Of a DNA stretch of 64,000 nucleotides, positions 11,051 through 25,247 are shown one piece after another. The stretch is from Numida meleagris (taxonomy: Eukaryota > Chordata > Aves > Galliformes > Numididae), in contig NC_034412.1 in NCBI RefSeq assembly GCF_002078875.1, positions 16,623,323 to 16,687,322 of the forward strand, in the 5' to 3' direction. How positions within the stretch are numbered: the stretch's first letter is position 1; each line of letters opens with the position of its first letter. The position numbers and the translations under genes were made by a program. Below the pieces are notes generated by a model, which saw nothing but the letters and a program-made list of their open reading frames with translations, was not told where the DNA came from and did not search any database.

Positions 11051-14000
11051 CTAAAATAAAAGGTAGAATAATAAAGTTAAAACACATGGAAAACTGTATT
11101 GTTGTAGGTGCTATAGAAGTCCTCAAGACTTTCATTTGATTTCCTAAAACGGGTAGACTTAGTATTCAATCTATGCTTTAGCTAACTAATACAAAGAGCA
11201 TAAAAAGCTGTATCATCTATCAAAATAAAAACTGATGGCTAGCAACCCACAAAAAGCAATACTAAGGGCAAAGAAGGAAAAGTAATTTCAGAAACTATTG
11301 TGATCTTTGTCTGATCCTGTGCCCCAGCCAGGATTTCTGCAGGTGTTTATTCCTTGAGGACTCAGTCATAAGGGAATAAGAAACAGATAGTGACTCTTCA
11401 CCCATGCAGTTCTGCATGGTCTACCAACACAGAAAAGCTATGAAAAAGTTTACATGCAAATTTTTTATCTAAGATCAGCAGTCACTAAAATGAAATTAAC
11501 TTGGAGTGAATCACAGCAATACCATTGATGGAAGTAACAAAGAATCCCAGCAGCAAGATGAACATAAACATGTGGGGAAGGAGCAGAGCAGCCCTAACTT
11601 CTGCCGCCGGATACACTGTGTGCTTGTCTGAAGATGTGAAAAGTGCTGCTCATTATACCAGTTCTCAACTTAATCCTGAGTTAGAGAAGACAATAGAAAT
11701 GGTCTGGCTTTCCAGACTGACCTCGAGTCAGCTGTGCTGTGACTCCCTTAATAAGCTGCCCATGCACAAAGAGTTATAAAATCAACAACTGAATTGATAT
11801 TAAATGGAAAGAGATTACTGGAAGTTATATACTTGTCTCTACAAAGCCTCAGCCCTCTAAGCTGTAATTTCCAGTAGAAGAGCACAAAATGTTTTAGAAG
11901 CACCTGTGCTTTTGAACAGGAGTCAAGGAAGCTGCAGTATTAAGTTCTTGATTTACAAAAATCAACTCACATTATAGGCCGGTGTGTACTTGCATTCCCA
12001 GCACATCTCTACAGCACATTTTGAAAGTAAGTTCTGTTGAAAGAATTGCTTGCTTCTGCTAGATGAAGTTGCATTTCAAAGCTTGAGAAACAGTTTGCAG
12101 GTTAAAACTGAGGGGTTATGTACAGCTTCTGCCAAAACAGCATAACCTGATAATTTTAAGCTGGCCTTCCTACAAAAAATCATTACAAATATCTGACACA
12201 TGCTTTTTGATAATCATTTTGCTTCACTGCCCTTATCCTAACCTACCAAAAACTATTAAATTTGCAGTCCATTTTGAGAAGAATAAATCCATGCTCATAG
12301 GAATGTCTAGTTCCTAAAGTTCTGGTGTCCCTTCTCAAATTGTATTTATTTTCCATTGCAATAGAAGAGGGACTTTCGTTGCAGGAGCTCATAGTCCCAG
12401 CTCTACAAGCTCTGAATTGTTTGTTTTTAATCATTAAGTGAAACAAGCCCCAGGGATCATGATTATAGAGTAGGAAGGAAGAAAAATCCAAGTCTTACAT
12501 GTCTGATAAGGAAAAGAACAAGAGACATAAGCAGAGGACTTCAAAAAGTAACACCCAGATGCCTGCATCACACATTTAAATCATGTCTTGAGATGCACTC
12601 AGGACAACTCATTGTGAAATCCTAGCACTGAAGTTGAAAATACAACCTGGATTCAGGTATGGAATTTTATATATTTTTTATATTATATATATTTATACTT
12701 AATTCAAATCACTTATTCAAGGCACAAAGCCTATTAAAAGAATTTGAGATTAATATGACGCAATTTAAAAATCCTTAGAATTGCCAGAGATTAAAAAATC
12801 ATTGTACTAGAATGGCAACCCAAGTGGTATTTTGTCACCAAAAAAAAGACACTAAAAGCTGAGATTACTGGACTCCCAACTTTTTCTCCTCAAACTGGAT
12901 CCTGAGAAGTATTAAAATGTTTCAAGATTATTTTAGTAAGTTCTGCTGTTTTAGGAAATACACATATTTTTCTTGTACTCTTGGAAAGTGATATGATCAT
13001 GAAAATGTAGCATGTTTAATGAACTGACATTGCATCAGCAGCATACGATGTTAGATAAATTATACTTTAAATGAACGTAGGTTATATTAATATTCATCCT
13101 TTAAAATTAAGGTTATGAACTTAAAAGAATAAGAAATTCCGCCAGAAAAGCCCCACATATCTTAACGTAAACATTTATGTTAAAAATTACTGCTGTGAAA
13201 AATATTTACATTGGCACAAGCATCATGGTTTTGACTACAGTTTTAAACATTCATGGTTTATCAGAAATCTGAAATGAGTGCACAACCCTTTCCATTCCTG
13301 TATAGCACCTATGTAATCCCAGTATTTACGGTGTTTTACCATGTTCTGTTCCAAGTTCAAGAGCAGGGAGAACAGCCTGAGCTTGTGTTGCCCTCATAGC
13401 CCCGCTGGAGTCCCGATGCCAATCCTTTGCATGTGAGCTCTCACATCACATACCATCTCTACCAGGAGTTTTATGATGGATTGCTAAATTGGGCAAATAG
13501 CTATTTTGCCAACCACATGCTCCAGGAAACGTAACACTTTTCTGTTTAATATTTTCAACAGAATAGAGTCAAGACAATTTACTTTTTTAATTAATCAGAA
13601 AATAGTACAAGCCTTTAAGCATCTTTTATAAGAGCTTATGCTCCTAATTGACACTCTGGAGAAGAACTGGCCCAGCACTCTATCTTTGAGGTGGGGAAAA
13701 CTAGAGTAACCATCTTCTTAGAAATGTCTTCTTCAGAAGCCTTAGGAATCATGCTGTAGTTGATTAGTATCTAAATAATTAGATTTTTGGTTATGCCTGT
13801 TTTGAAAGCTATAAGGGAAGTAGCCTTAGGGCAGAAGTCTTTCATATGGTATGTGCCATGACCTTATCACCCATACAAGGAGTTACAGGAAGGGCATGGC
13901 TGACTTTCACCTAATCAATTAGATAGCCATCAATGGGCCATGTCTGCAAGATGATCAGTACCCTCAGCTTAGCAGCATACAAAAGACACATGAAGATCTG

Positions 14001-14839
14001 GATTTTGCAACTCAGGTCTTCTACTAGTATTAAACAGTATAATATTAAATAAGAAAACAGATCTGATTTTTTTTTACATTAACCATTGCAAAACATTTAT
14101 TCAGTCCACATGCCATTCAAATTACTGGAAAATGTGTACTTCCCTCTGAATTAATTGGGGAAAATGGGAGTAGTAATTGTCACCCTCACCAATCTGGACC
14201 TCAAAGAAGTTAAAAGAAGAAAAATCAAGGGCTGATCGAACATCGAGAACCAAATACTGCTGTAACTATTTTTTTTTTTTTAAGAAGAAAAACCTCCTAT
14301 AAATGCAAAAATTCAGGCTGTAAAGTTTTGGGTTACATTACATGTTTTGTTTTCCCTAAAAAGAAAAAATGTTGACCGGTAGCCTTTGGATTTATACAAT
14401 AAAGACAGTGTGTTTAATTAATAAAGTAATTATATTCCATTAGAAAATGAAGGTGTATTTAGGAATATCAAAAAGAACACTATGAACTGTAACAACTCAA
14501 CTTTACGGAGGAATTCTCATGGAATACATCCCAAGCAGCCAAAACATTCATCAGAACAAATCTCTAGCTATTGGAGTTAACACAACATCACTAGGTGAGG
14601 TTATGATCCAGGAGGAAGAGAAATTGAATGATAAAAGCTTAAACACCACGTACACAACATCTGGTCCATTATCAGCTATTAAAAACTACTTCTATCATTA
14701 ACAAAATAAGGTCCATTAAACTGAGAAAAAGCTTATTCCTTTTAAATGAAGCATTATGCCCATTAATGTGGTTGGTGTTTTAGGATGTAGGACCTACCAT
14801 AGGCACAATAAAATTCTCATATGTTTTAATTCATTTACG

Positions 14840-14895
14840 CATGCCTGCATTTAATATGCTTTGTGAACATGTCTGCAATTAATATGATTTATGAG
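14840..14895. repeat. Imperfect 28-bp tandem duplication in intron 7
   Basis: Two adjacent 28-bp copies of the form CATGYCTGCAWTTAATATG-MTTTRTGAR differ at about five positions. Confidence 0.7.
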
Positions 14896-16785
14896 AAAAG
14901 AACATGTGCAATATTTTTTGGGTACAGTGATACATTTTTTCCCCCTCCTGTGAATGAAAGATTTAATGAAACAGCTCAAGGAAAATTGTTGGCAGTTAAC
15001 GTATTAAGTTGAACTGACAGAATCATGAGTAAACTTTAGTGGAGTTAATGATATCCTCTTATCTGACCCTGACACATTTGCAGCATGTAATTTACAGAAG
15101 CTCTGTCCAGGGAATCTTGACAAATGCTCCTAACTATGTCAGGGCAATGTTCCATTCTAATGTAAAACAGATGTGGGTCAGATACCCTCATTCATCACAA
15201 ACACTGAAAATTTCAAACTCCTTCTGAGATGAATGGCATTACCTGCTGTTAATTATTTTCACTGCAGAAAAATCTCTCACAAACAAAATACTGCACTGTA
15301 AAGCACATAAAAATGTTTGCCCTGATGCACTGGAATGGCAGATTTTAGTAGACTGAATAAAATTAACTAGCTACATGGATCTATACCTACAGGATCATAG
15401 AATTGTATTTCTGATTCATTTCTTAAACATGAATATTTCTGCTGGATATATGAAGAAAGCCAAGAATAAGAATTTTGTGCCAACTGGCAAGCACTTGGAA
15501 CCAAATACTTGGTTAATAAAAATAGGAGCAAATATACCGACTTTGAAGATCCAGTGATCTGACCTTCTGTGTACTCGAATCAAATGAGGCCTCATACTGA
15601 TTTCACACCATTAGACATCAGTGGTAGCTACACTGAAATCAGAGAAGGTGCAGTGGTGTACCATTTAGGACAACTGAGAGGATAACTTGACCCTACAAGA
15701 ATTATATTTTTAACTACAGGAGATTACTGACGTCCACAACATTATCACAGTTTGTCACTAAATTAGTGCCTTTTTTCAGGCACTAGATCATGGAGTCACA
15801 GGACTAGATAGCTATATCAATATAATTAAATGAGAAATTCTCTAGATCTTGTTGTATGGAAAAGCTTCAAAAATGTTAAGACTGAAAAGGCAAAATAGAA
15901 GGCTCAAAGGTTTATATATGTTCAATTTTCTATTATATATTATTTATATATATGTTGTTAAATATAAATACTTAACATCTCAAAATTGTTAGGCAGTCTT
16001 AGTGATTGTAGGTACTGACTTATGAGTTTAGATTGTTAAATATGGCGATATTACTTACAACCATTCATAGCACAGGGTTAGGTTTCCCTTTCCCTGTAAA
16101 TTCTTCTCCCACCTACTGCTCAACCCAAAACACAATAAGGAGAATCCAGCCATCATCAAAAAGGCTAGAGACAGCTGGACTCGCACCCGCCTTCCCTTCA
16201 CAACTGGAATACACGTTCTGTTTTCTGAAAGCTAGACAAACAAAAACCATTTTGTTTTCCTTTTTTTTTTTTTTAATTCAAACACTAGTTAATTTTGTCA
16301 CTGGCAGAAGGCCTGGGGATGTGATCTGCGAAGCTTTTACAGCACGATTCTCACTGAACTCCGTTTGGCCCTATTACAGCTTTTACATGGTTTTATTGGC
16401 TGGATGGCTGGATCAACCACGGGGAAGTCACTACAAAATCCTCGCCAAACAGTTAGAAGAAATGTTATCCATAAATGTGAAAAAGATGACAAACAAACAT
16501 TGCTGAAGTAATCCAACCTGTAAGGAAAGGTTTATTCATGAGGCTTCCATTAGTGTCTATGCCAAGGACTCTAATGCCCGGTTAATCATCACCAGGACAA
16601 ACGCAAACATATTTTGCTATTTTGACTAGGGTAAGCCTCTTAGCATTCTGACTCAGCACTCAGTCTTCCTTTTATAAGGAAATGATTACTGTTACTGATA
16701 TCCTGGCAAAAATCAACCAAAAAATTAAGCAGTTCTCTCTTTAGGGGTAGGAAATTTTGAAGCAAACCAAGCCCTATGCATGGGG

Positions 16786-16817
16786 GCACTTTGCTATGCA
16801 CTATGCACTTTGCTATG
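16786..16817. repeat. 19-bp period partial tandem duplication in intron 7
   Basis: GCACTTTGCTATG occurs at 16786 and again at 16805, separated by CACTAT. Confidence 0.8.
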
Positions 16818-19800
16818 GATTAAATTTTGCTCTTTCTGATCCCACTGCAATATAAGCTTTTCACTGAATCATATTGTGGTATTTTTAGTATCCTCCTTTG
16901 GAAATCTAAAATATAGAATGTAGTTACTCAAGTAAGTCACCAGTGATTACTCATGACAAAGCCCTCATTCATGTACCAGCCATTAACTGAATAAATATGC
17001 AAGTACTTACATTCCTGTAGATATTTTCATAAATTCATTAAAGACTTAAGGGTTCACCAATGCATGCAAGTCACATATTCTATGAAGAGCTAACTCATAC
17101 TTTTGCTTCAGTGGTTCAAATTTAAATTCTACGTGCAAGAAATGCAAAACATTACTTTAAGGGCTGCAGTGCAGTTGAATGCTTATCTCGTGCATATTGT
17201 AAGTGATACAAATTATTATGGAAACAGGTGAGTCGGACCTGTGGGAATTCTAAAACTTTCAATATTACAAGGTACAAAATAAGACTGATTTTGTTTCTTA
17301 TGATGTCTGTTAAAAAAAAAATTAAGACATGAAATTACCATAAAGATTTGTTCACAAATTTAGAAATATTATATATCAGGAATGATGCTTTATGCTAAAA
17401 AGAAAATTGTCATTTAAACTCTCATGTAAATAAAAATAATGGGTTTTTTTTGTTTGTTTTTTGTTTTTTTTTTAAATGGGATTTGTTATGGGTAGTGAAA
17501 GCTCAGGTTTCATTTTTGAAAGAAATTTTCACCTGAAGATTTGTCACAAAACAGCAGCCAGGTGTAAGAGCAGGGAAACTTCTAGCATTCAAAATCATAG
17601 ACTATTTCAAAATATATAAATTTAAGAACTGTCAAAGCTTCTGGATAAGCATTATCTTCTTATAACATCTACATGAAGCACCTTCAGAAAGAAAACCTTA
17701 AACACTGAACTATCGATTTGCTACAGTTTGATGGCTGTGATGTGAAAAAAAAGTGATTAAAAATTCACAGTACTTACTGATAAGTTTTATACATATTGTA
17801 TTATTTTACTCTTACATTTTCATGTTGATTTTCCAGCAGAGTCCAGAGCCTTTTTTTTTTCCTTTTTTTTTTTTCCCCCCACTTCATATGCCTGAGCAGT
17901 AAAAACAGACCTGTTTTGGAAGGCTGCATTCTGCCCTTGAAAACATTCTGGTAAGGGGAAGGTGAAGCTGGAAAAAAGCCCACGGAAAGAAGCTGTGGTG
18001 GACATTGAAAACATAATGTCACCAGTTTATTGTTGCAGCTATACTAATAAATATGTTAATGTCTTTTATATTCATAATAACAATATTTTTAAAATGATAT
18101 TATTATTTTTGCAAGGTAACAATTATGAAACTATTGAATCTCGTGTATTTATATCACATTCCAGAAACAGAAATAATCCCACTGACTGAACTTTTTCATT
18201 CTTTCATCTAATATATTTATTTTCATTAAAAAATAAAATAAAATTGCATTCATTAAAATTGTATCATGTGAATTAACTTTCTTCCCCACAAAGAAATCCC
18301 TGACCTGTTCCTGGTCATTAAGTAAAGAGTTCTCAAAACCAACCTCACTGTGACAAACATAATGAGCTTCTGACTGGTAATGAACTTAGACCTAAATAGT
18401 ATGTTTTCAGTTGGATAGTAATTAGAAGGTGTTGTAAAAGGCATAAGGAATTAACAGTTGTATTTTTACTTCCTGCCCTGTTAATGAGGAAATTCAAGTT
18501 GGTTCCACCGTTCTCTTAACAACAGAGTTAACAAGACAGTATGAATATATCTAACTGATTTGACAGCTGCCATCAAGTCCATGCTTCACGTTAATGAAAA
18601 CCAGTGCTCATAAAGACTTAAGCCAGTTACCTAGGATCTATCTCACCATCTATGTCACAGGTTCATTCTTAAACTCAGGCAGTGAAATGTTTTGACAGTA
18701 AAAGAAAGAAACCCCGAAACAGCTGGCAATTTTACTACTGTTCACAGAAATGTTTGGAATTTTCTTATCAAGATTATTCCTGAGCTCCAGGTAATTGCAA
18801 GAGAACTGCAAAGTATTTTCAAGACTATTGTGATCTTCTGCACAGCCATTCAACATTCAATCCGCTTTCCATTTAGAAAATACAGCCTTTAAAGCTACTA
18901 ATTAGGCGCAGTTATAGAGAAAGACAATAAGGGGAAGGAAAAAATAGAGCTCATAAGTTTTCTAGAGGGCAAGGAGGAAAAGAAAACCTGATGTCCAGCA
19001 GGATACAGGTTGCACACATTTATTCTTTCTCTGTTAAAAATTTAACAGAGTATTCTAAAAGTTAACTGCAGGAAGCATGTAGCCTCATGGGCAGCAATGT
19101 GAGCACAGCGTTGCTGCTCTCTCTGAATCCAAGAGCAGCCTGAAACAGCACGCTTCCAAACCTGTGAACTGTGTAGGGCAAACTGTGCCGCTTTGACATT
19201 AATAAAAAGCACATGACAAGGTCAAGGGATGCCCATGTACACCGGAAAAGACTTTTTCCTTGTCTTAAATGAAGCAGTTCAAAATATTGAAATCCTGTCT
19301 TAAAAACAATCTGCTCTCTTGTAAGGCCATACACCTGCAGCTCTTGCAAGATAAATGTTTCAGCAGTCCATCTTCTGCCTTGCAGCCAAAGAACCAGGGG
19401 TGATTGTTAATGCCATGCTCAGAAAGTGACACGGCAATTCAGAGGCACGCTCGACTGCTGTACACACACATTAACCCATAGATATGCTATTCCCTAACAA
19501 TTCTGAGTTAACCAATTTTTGTTAAAAAAAAATGCACTAAGCAACTGAAACCTAATTTGAAAACGAAATACAATATCTCCATAAATATATGCATGAAAGC
19601 CAAGAAGCTACATAATAGGCATAGAAAACATAAAAATATGTGATTTACATATATTACACACTAATAATCTCCTTCTGAGATTATATTTAGAGAGCTCTGG
19701 CTGCGATGGAGTGCTTGTGGTTTGTTTGATTTTTAATTCGATACAAACAAGGACACTCCTAGCTATCAGTTCCCCAAGACATCCATCACTGTCTTATTCC

Positions 19801-21849
19801 TGCAGAAACCAATCTTCTGCAGTTCTGTGGGCCAGGTTCTCACCATAGCCAGGTGGTAGCGAGGAAACCAGATGCACAAGGAGAGCCATCCATCATCTGG
19901 AGGGGATCTGCAGATCTTGTCTCAATGTAATAAAGGGCTGAATGTTAACCAGGTGGGACCCTTCCTATTCTCTCATTCTTATAAACAAGAATACCATTTT
20001 ATTTCCCAATAAACTACCAGCCTGCAAGACAGCTACATTAAGTTCTGCTTCTTAAAACTGACCAAGATGTACAGTCATCTAACTTCCAAGTTCATGGCTG
20101 AAGTGATAAAAATAAAGTTACAGTGCCCTAGTCATTTCTCCTTTTCCTCTGTGCTTCACCTACTGCTTGCCTTGAGCAACATGTCAGTCCATCATACCCA
20201 AGAACAAAGTTAGAAAGGAAACATCCCACACAGCAAATAAAGCATCCCCACAGGTCTGCATGTCAGACCCTTAACTGGAATAAGCTGAACTCAAAGGGAA
20301 GAAGAGGAGGTTTAAGTCTGGTAGGACTATGATCCTGTGAATCTTAATATTAGATTTTGTTCTACACATTCTGAGGGGTTTATTTTTTACTCAGAAAAGA
20401 TTATTTGAGTTCAGACAAAGCCCCCGCCTTCTCCCTCCCACTGAAGTCACTGTAAATTCAGCGTTATGCACGGTATATCCAGAGTGCTTTTCTGAGAGAG
20501 ACGCTGATGGATGGAAACATGATTTAATTGCTCACACACCCAGGCTTACTGTGGTCAAAAATCCAGCAGCTAGCGAAAAGACCCTCTCTCGTCTAAATTC
20601 CACACACACTCAGGGCACTGCAACATGCCCACTCAGCAGGGTAATTCCTGTTTCTTTCTTAATAAAATCCCTGGTGCCGAACTGGCTTTAAACTTTCTGG
20701 CTACACCCGGACAGCTATGGTGCACAGGTCCCAAGGAAGGCCAGCAAGGGGATCCTCTAGGACCCCCAAACCCAAGTGAAATACATCTTACACCCAGTAG
20801 CATAGCACAAATGTGATCAGTGTCTTGGGCTCGTCCTCAGGCATAAAGCACAATCATTGTTTCTCTGGAATGACAGTTGTTTCACATAACATACAGTTTT
20901 ATGCAGTGAAGAAGACAGAATAGTTGCAGAGACACGAACCCTGGGTATGTCATTTAATCCCAAGGTGTCTCAGTCATCGCTTAAACCCCAAAACTGTTTC
21001 AGAGGCACTACTGGTAACAAAGCATGAGTATTTTAGGGCTGGCTTTTTTGTTTTTTTGTTTGCTATTGGGCAATGGAAAGATATTTATCAGCCAGTCAGG
21101 TTCATCATTCTGTTGTCAAGGAGCTGTTCAACATCTAAGTGGATATAAGCAATCACCTGTGTACATTCAGTGATGAACACATGGCATCAGTTTCTGAGTG
21201 ATCAGTCTCCTTCTAAAGTTGTTGGTAAAGGCACAGAATAAAGACAGCAGCTCTAATCACCAGAGCAGAAAAAGATTTAGAGTGGAAAATTAAAAAACAA
21301 AAAAATAGCAGTTTTGTAGCATAAAGACACAGGCGGGTGTAAAGAAGCCCAGCAACTGATTAAAAGAAGTCTAATCTGCTCCAGAATCTCCTTTTGATTA
21401 TATCAAACCTCAAATCAGGAAGACTTTGGGGGGAGGAAGCCTGGCCTCACTGTTTTGTCCCACTTTGCCCAGACATCACAAGATTTCTTTACTGTTGCGC
21501 TCAACTTCTGTGTCACAGACAATAAAAGCTTTGTGAAAGAAAAAAAAGATCACATTTTCCATAGCCAGAACCAACATACATTTAAACTGACACTAACAAC
21601 TACCTTTGATGGATTAACGCTGAATCCCAGAAAGATATTTATATCCAAACTGTAGAAGCCTTGCACACTATGAAACCAACCATTTTTAAAAAGTCATGGC
21701 CTTTGTTGAAGATTGCATTGAGAAATCAGAATTCTTTAGAACAAAATCCATTCAAGTGTTGTTGGAAGTACATCCGTTTGTTTTTTCTGTTGGTATTTTT
21801 TTTCTCAAGGTTTCAAGCCATAAAGTTTTGTACTCCACTCTATGCTATA

Positions 21850-22750
21850 GGAATCTGTGAAACTTAATTACATTTACTGTTACAAAAAAAGGGTTTATGA
21901 ACTTTTGCCTTTGGGCAAAAATGTTTATTTCATTGCCTTTGTTATTCATTCTTTTCAACTCCAGTGCCTTTGAACTTTTCAGCTGCACAGAGTTATCACC
22001 GTTGCACAGGAACCAGGAACTGTACTCCCGAGATGCAAACCACAAGTTGAAGAAAACGAAGGAGGCAAAGATATACGAGTCGTTATTTTGGCCACCCTTT
22101 GTGCCATTAAAATCTCATTTTCTGCCTATTAGAATGCCCTCTCCCTGCTTAGGCAGTGGTGATAGTCGGTGATTAGTGTGTAATTGAGTATAATTGTCTT
22201 TTCACTTTTCATTTGTGTCATTCTGGGCTTCTCTCTGTTTTTCTACCCACTTCGAGGAAAAAAGGGTGGAAAGAAGATAAAGCCGTTAAAACTCTCACTT
22301 TCAGCCCTGAAGAGATTCCTGATTGTAATTATAGATTGCATCCTCTTTGTGACTTCTCAGAATTTAGTGGACATCTCTTTCCGAGCACCTGGGCAAAGCT
22401 GTAGCTAATAAAATAAACTACCATCTATTCAAGTTTAACTAATAATGTCAGCTTCAGACAGATGCCTCATGTAGAAAAATTTAACCAACCTTTTGACACG
22501 CAATTATCAAGGCAATTTATTAACGTGATTTCCTAAGAAGATCTCATGCAAATTAGAAAAACAATTATGGTAGTCATGCGTTTATACATTGCTGAAGAGC
22601 AGTAATACTCCTAATTTATGTATTTATAACTCGATTATAGCTCATCTCAAAGTGTAGTGTTCAGCCCTCGGAACTCTCCTAGCACCACTTGCCTGTAATT
22701 TTCATGCAATATCAAGTAAAACCTTTGTGAAGTTATCTTAAAGAGATTTT
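21850..22750. promoter_or_regulatory. Candidate conserved regulatory block in intron 7
   Basis: Unique sequence upstream of exon 7 on the plus-strand axis, with a perfect octamer overlapping a homeodomain core, ATGCAAATTAG (22546-22556), and TAATTA at 22326-22331. POU factors are known regulators of PAX3 in neural tissue, though at other elements. Function here is inferred. Confidence 0.25.
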
Positions 22751-23088
22751 ATTCACACAAACGCTACAAAATCTACTTTCTGTACTTTGCACTGGATCTT
22801 CAGGAAAATAGCAGTACATTACCAATGCCTAACAACTGAACATAAACACAAACCCTGTATGATTACATTATAAATCACTTGAAATTAAATATAAGCTACG
22901 ACTCTTGATTCAGCCAGTAGGAAGAAAAAAATTAAAAAAAGAAGGAAACTAGCAAACTGAAATCATGTGGCTTGTATAAAGAATACATTATGGTTTAAAT
23001 TTGGCAATTCATTATACTGTGGCCTGAGGGAATAGACTCTTTGGTTCTGGTATACAGCAAATCCTCTGTCTGAAAACACAGGACTGAC

Positions 23089-23303
23089 CTGAGGTGAAAG
23101 GCCATTGCCAATGGCAGGGTTCATGGGATTTGAGGGCCCGGACGGAGGCACAAAGCTGTCTGTATAGCTGGAAAATCCATGCCTGGTGCTGGGTAGGCAA
23201 TAGGCAGAGCTGCTCTCTGGGTTCGAAGGGAGGCTGCTTTGGTGTACAGTGCTTGGAGGGAGAGGCTGAGGTCTATGGACTGTACTGCTTGGATCAGACA
23301 CGG
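23089..23303 (-). CDS. PAX3: PAX3 exon 7: Pro/Ser/Thr-rich transactivation domain
   Basis: A 215-bp exon that completes the split Ala codon (G|CC) and then encodes 71 residues, [20 protein letters not shown] through [20 protein letters not shown] to [11 protein letters not shown]. It is low in charged residues and rich in Pro, Ser, Thr and Tyr, as expected for the PAX3 activation domain. The acceptor is TTGCTTCCAG^CCGTG and the donor CACCTCAG^GTCAGT, both strong. The intron below this exon matches human intron 7, the site of the PAX3-FOXO1 translocation breaks in alveolar rhabdomyosarcoma. Reading on into the intron adds 41 more codons before a stop at 22963, but the clean donor and the in-frame exon 8 argue for splicing. 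Confidence 0.97.
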
Positions 23304-24589
<1,286 letters not shown>

Positions 24590-25209
24590 CTACAAATGAT
24601 TTAATTACGCACATTTGATTTCTGTACATTTAATAAAGGTGCATCAGAAATAATGGCATCATATTTAAAATGCAATCAGTGTCTCGGAAGAGAGTGAGAG
24701 AAGGTGCGCACTGGGCACATCTGCCATCAGCTCAGAGCTCCTAGACATGCAAAGAGCCCTTGGCACACACTTCCATGGTTCAACAGACAGGAAGCAGGAA
24801 TCCCAAAGCTCAGTTTCTTCTCAACTACAGCCTCCTGAGAAACAAGCTGACTAATGATTTCAAGCTTTAGTGCTTTTAATAGCTATTAATCACTGTCCTT
24901 ATTGTGCCAGATTTAATGAGAAAGGGAAAGCATCTCTCCATTTGATCTGAGTGCCAGCCAAAGCTATTTGATCTGAATTGTATTGTTTTTGTATTTAAAT
25001 TGCTGACAAGTCAGCAGCATCCCTTGATGCACTGTTGGAAGGTGCTCATATTTATATGCTGGGATGCTGTATTGCCATAATTATCAACAGAACTTTAGGC
25101 TTTTAATTTGAAAAACAAAAGCTCGGCATACAAAGAAACAAAGCCCACCCAGCAAGTTTTCTTCTATCTCCGTATGTACAAAACATCTCTCAATAAACTC
25201 AACATTAAC

Positions 25210-25247
25210 ACTAGATCAGAATTTCAGTACTAGATCAGTATTTCAGA
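25210..25247. repeat. 19-bp tandem duplication in intron 5
   Basis: ACTAGATCAGAATTTCAGT is followed at once by a copy with two changes. Confidence 0.8.

Larger units (their letters stand above)
11051..23088 (-). other. PAX3 intron 7 (12.0 kb)
   Basis: AT-rich intron between exons 7 and 8, orthologous to the human intron broken in PAX3-FOXO1 fusions. No coding exon, RNA gene or transposon is recognised. It holds T-rich low-complexity tracts (17443-17474 and 17851-17874), an AT-rich stretch at 15910-15975, two small tandem duplications (14840-14895 and 16786-16817) and a candidate regulatory block at about 21.85-22.75 kb. Confidence 0.9.

Noticed and set aside
15385..15425. Possible second CR1 remnant (GGATCATAGAATTGTATTTC)
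   Set aside because: Only the short TCATAGAAT word matches and the flanks do not follow the CR1 tail.
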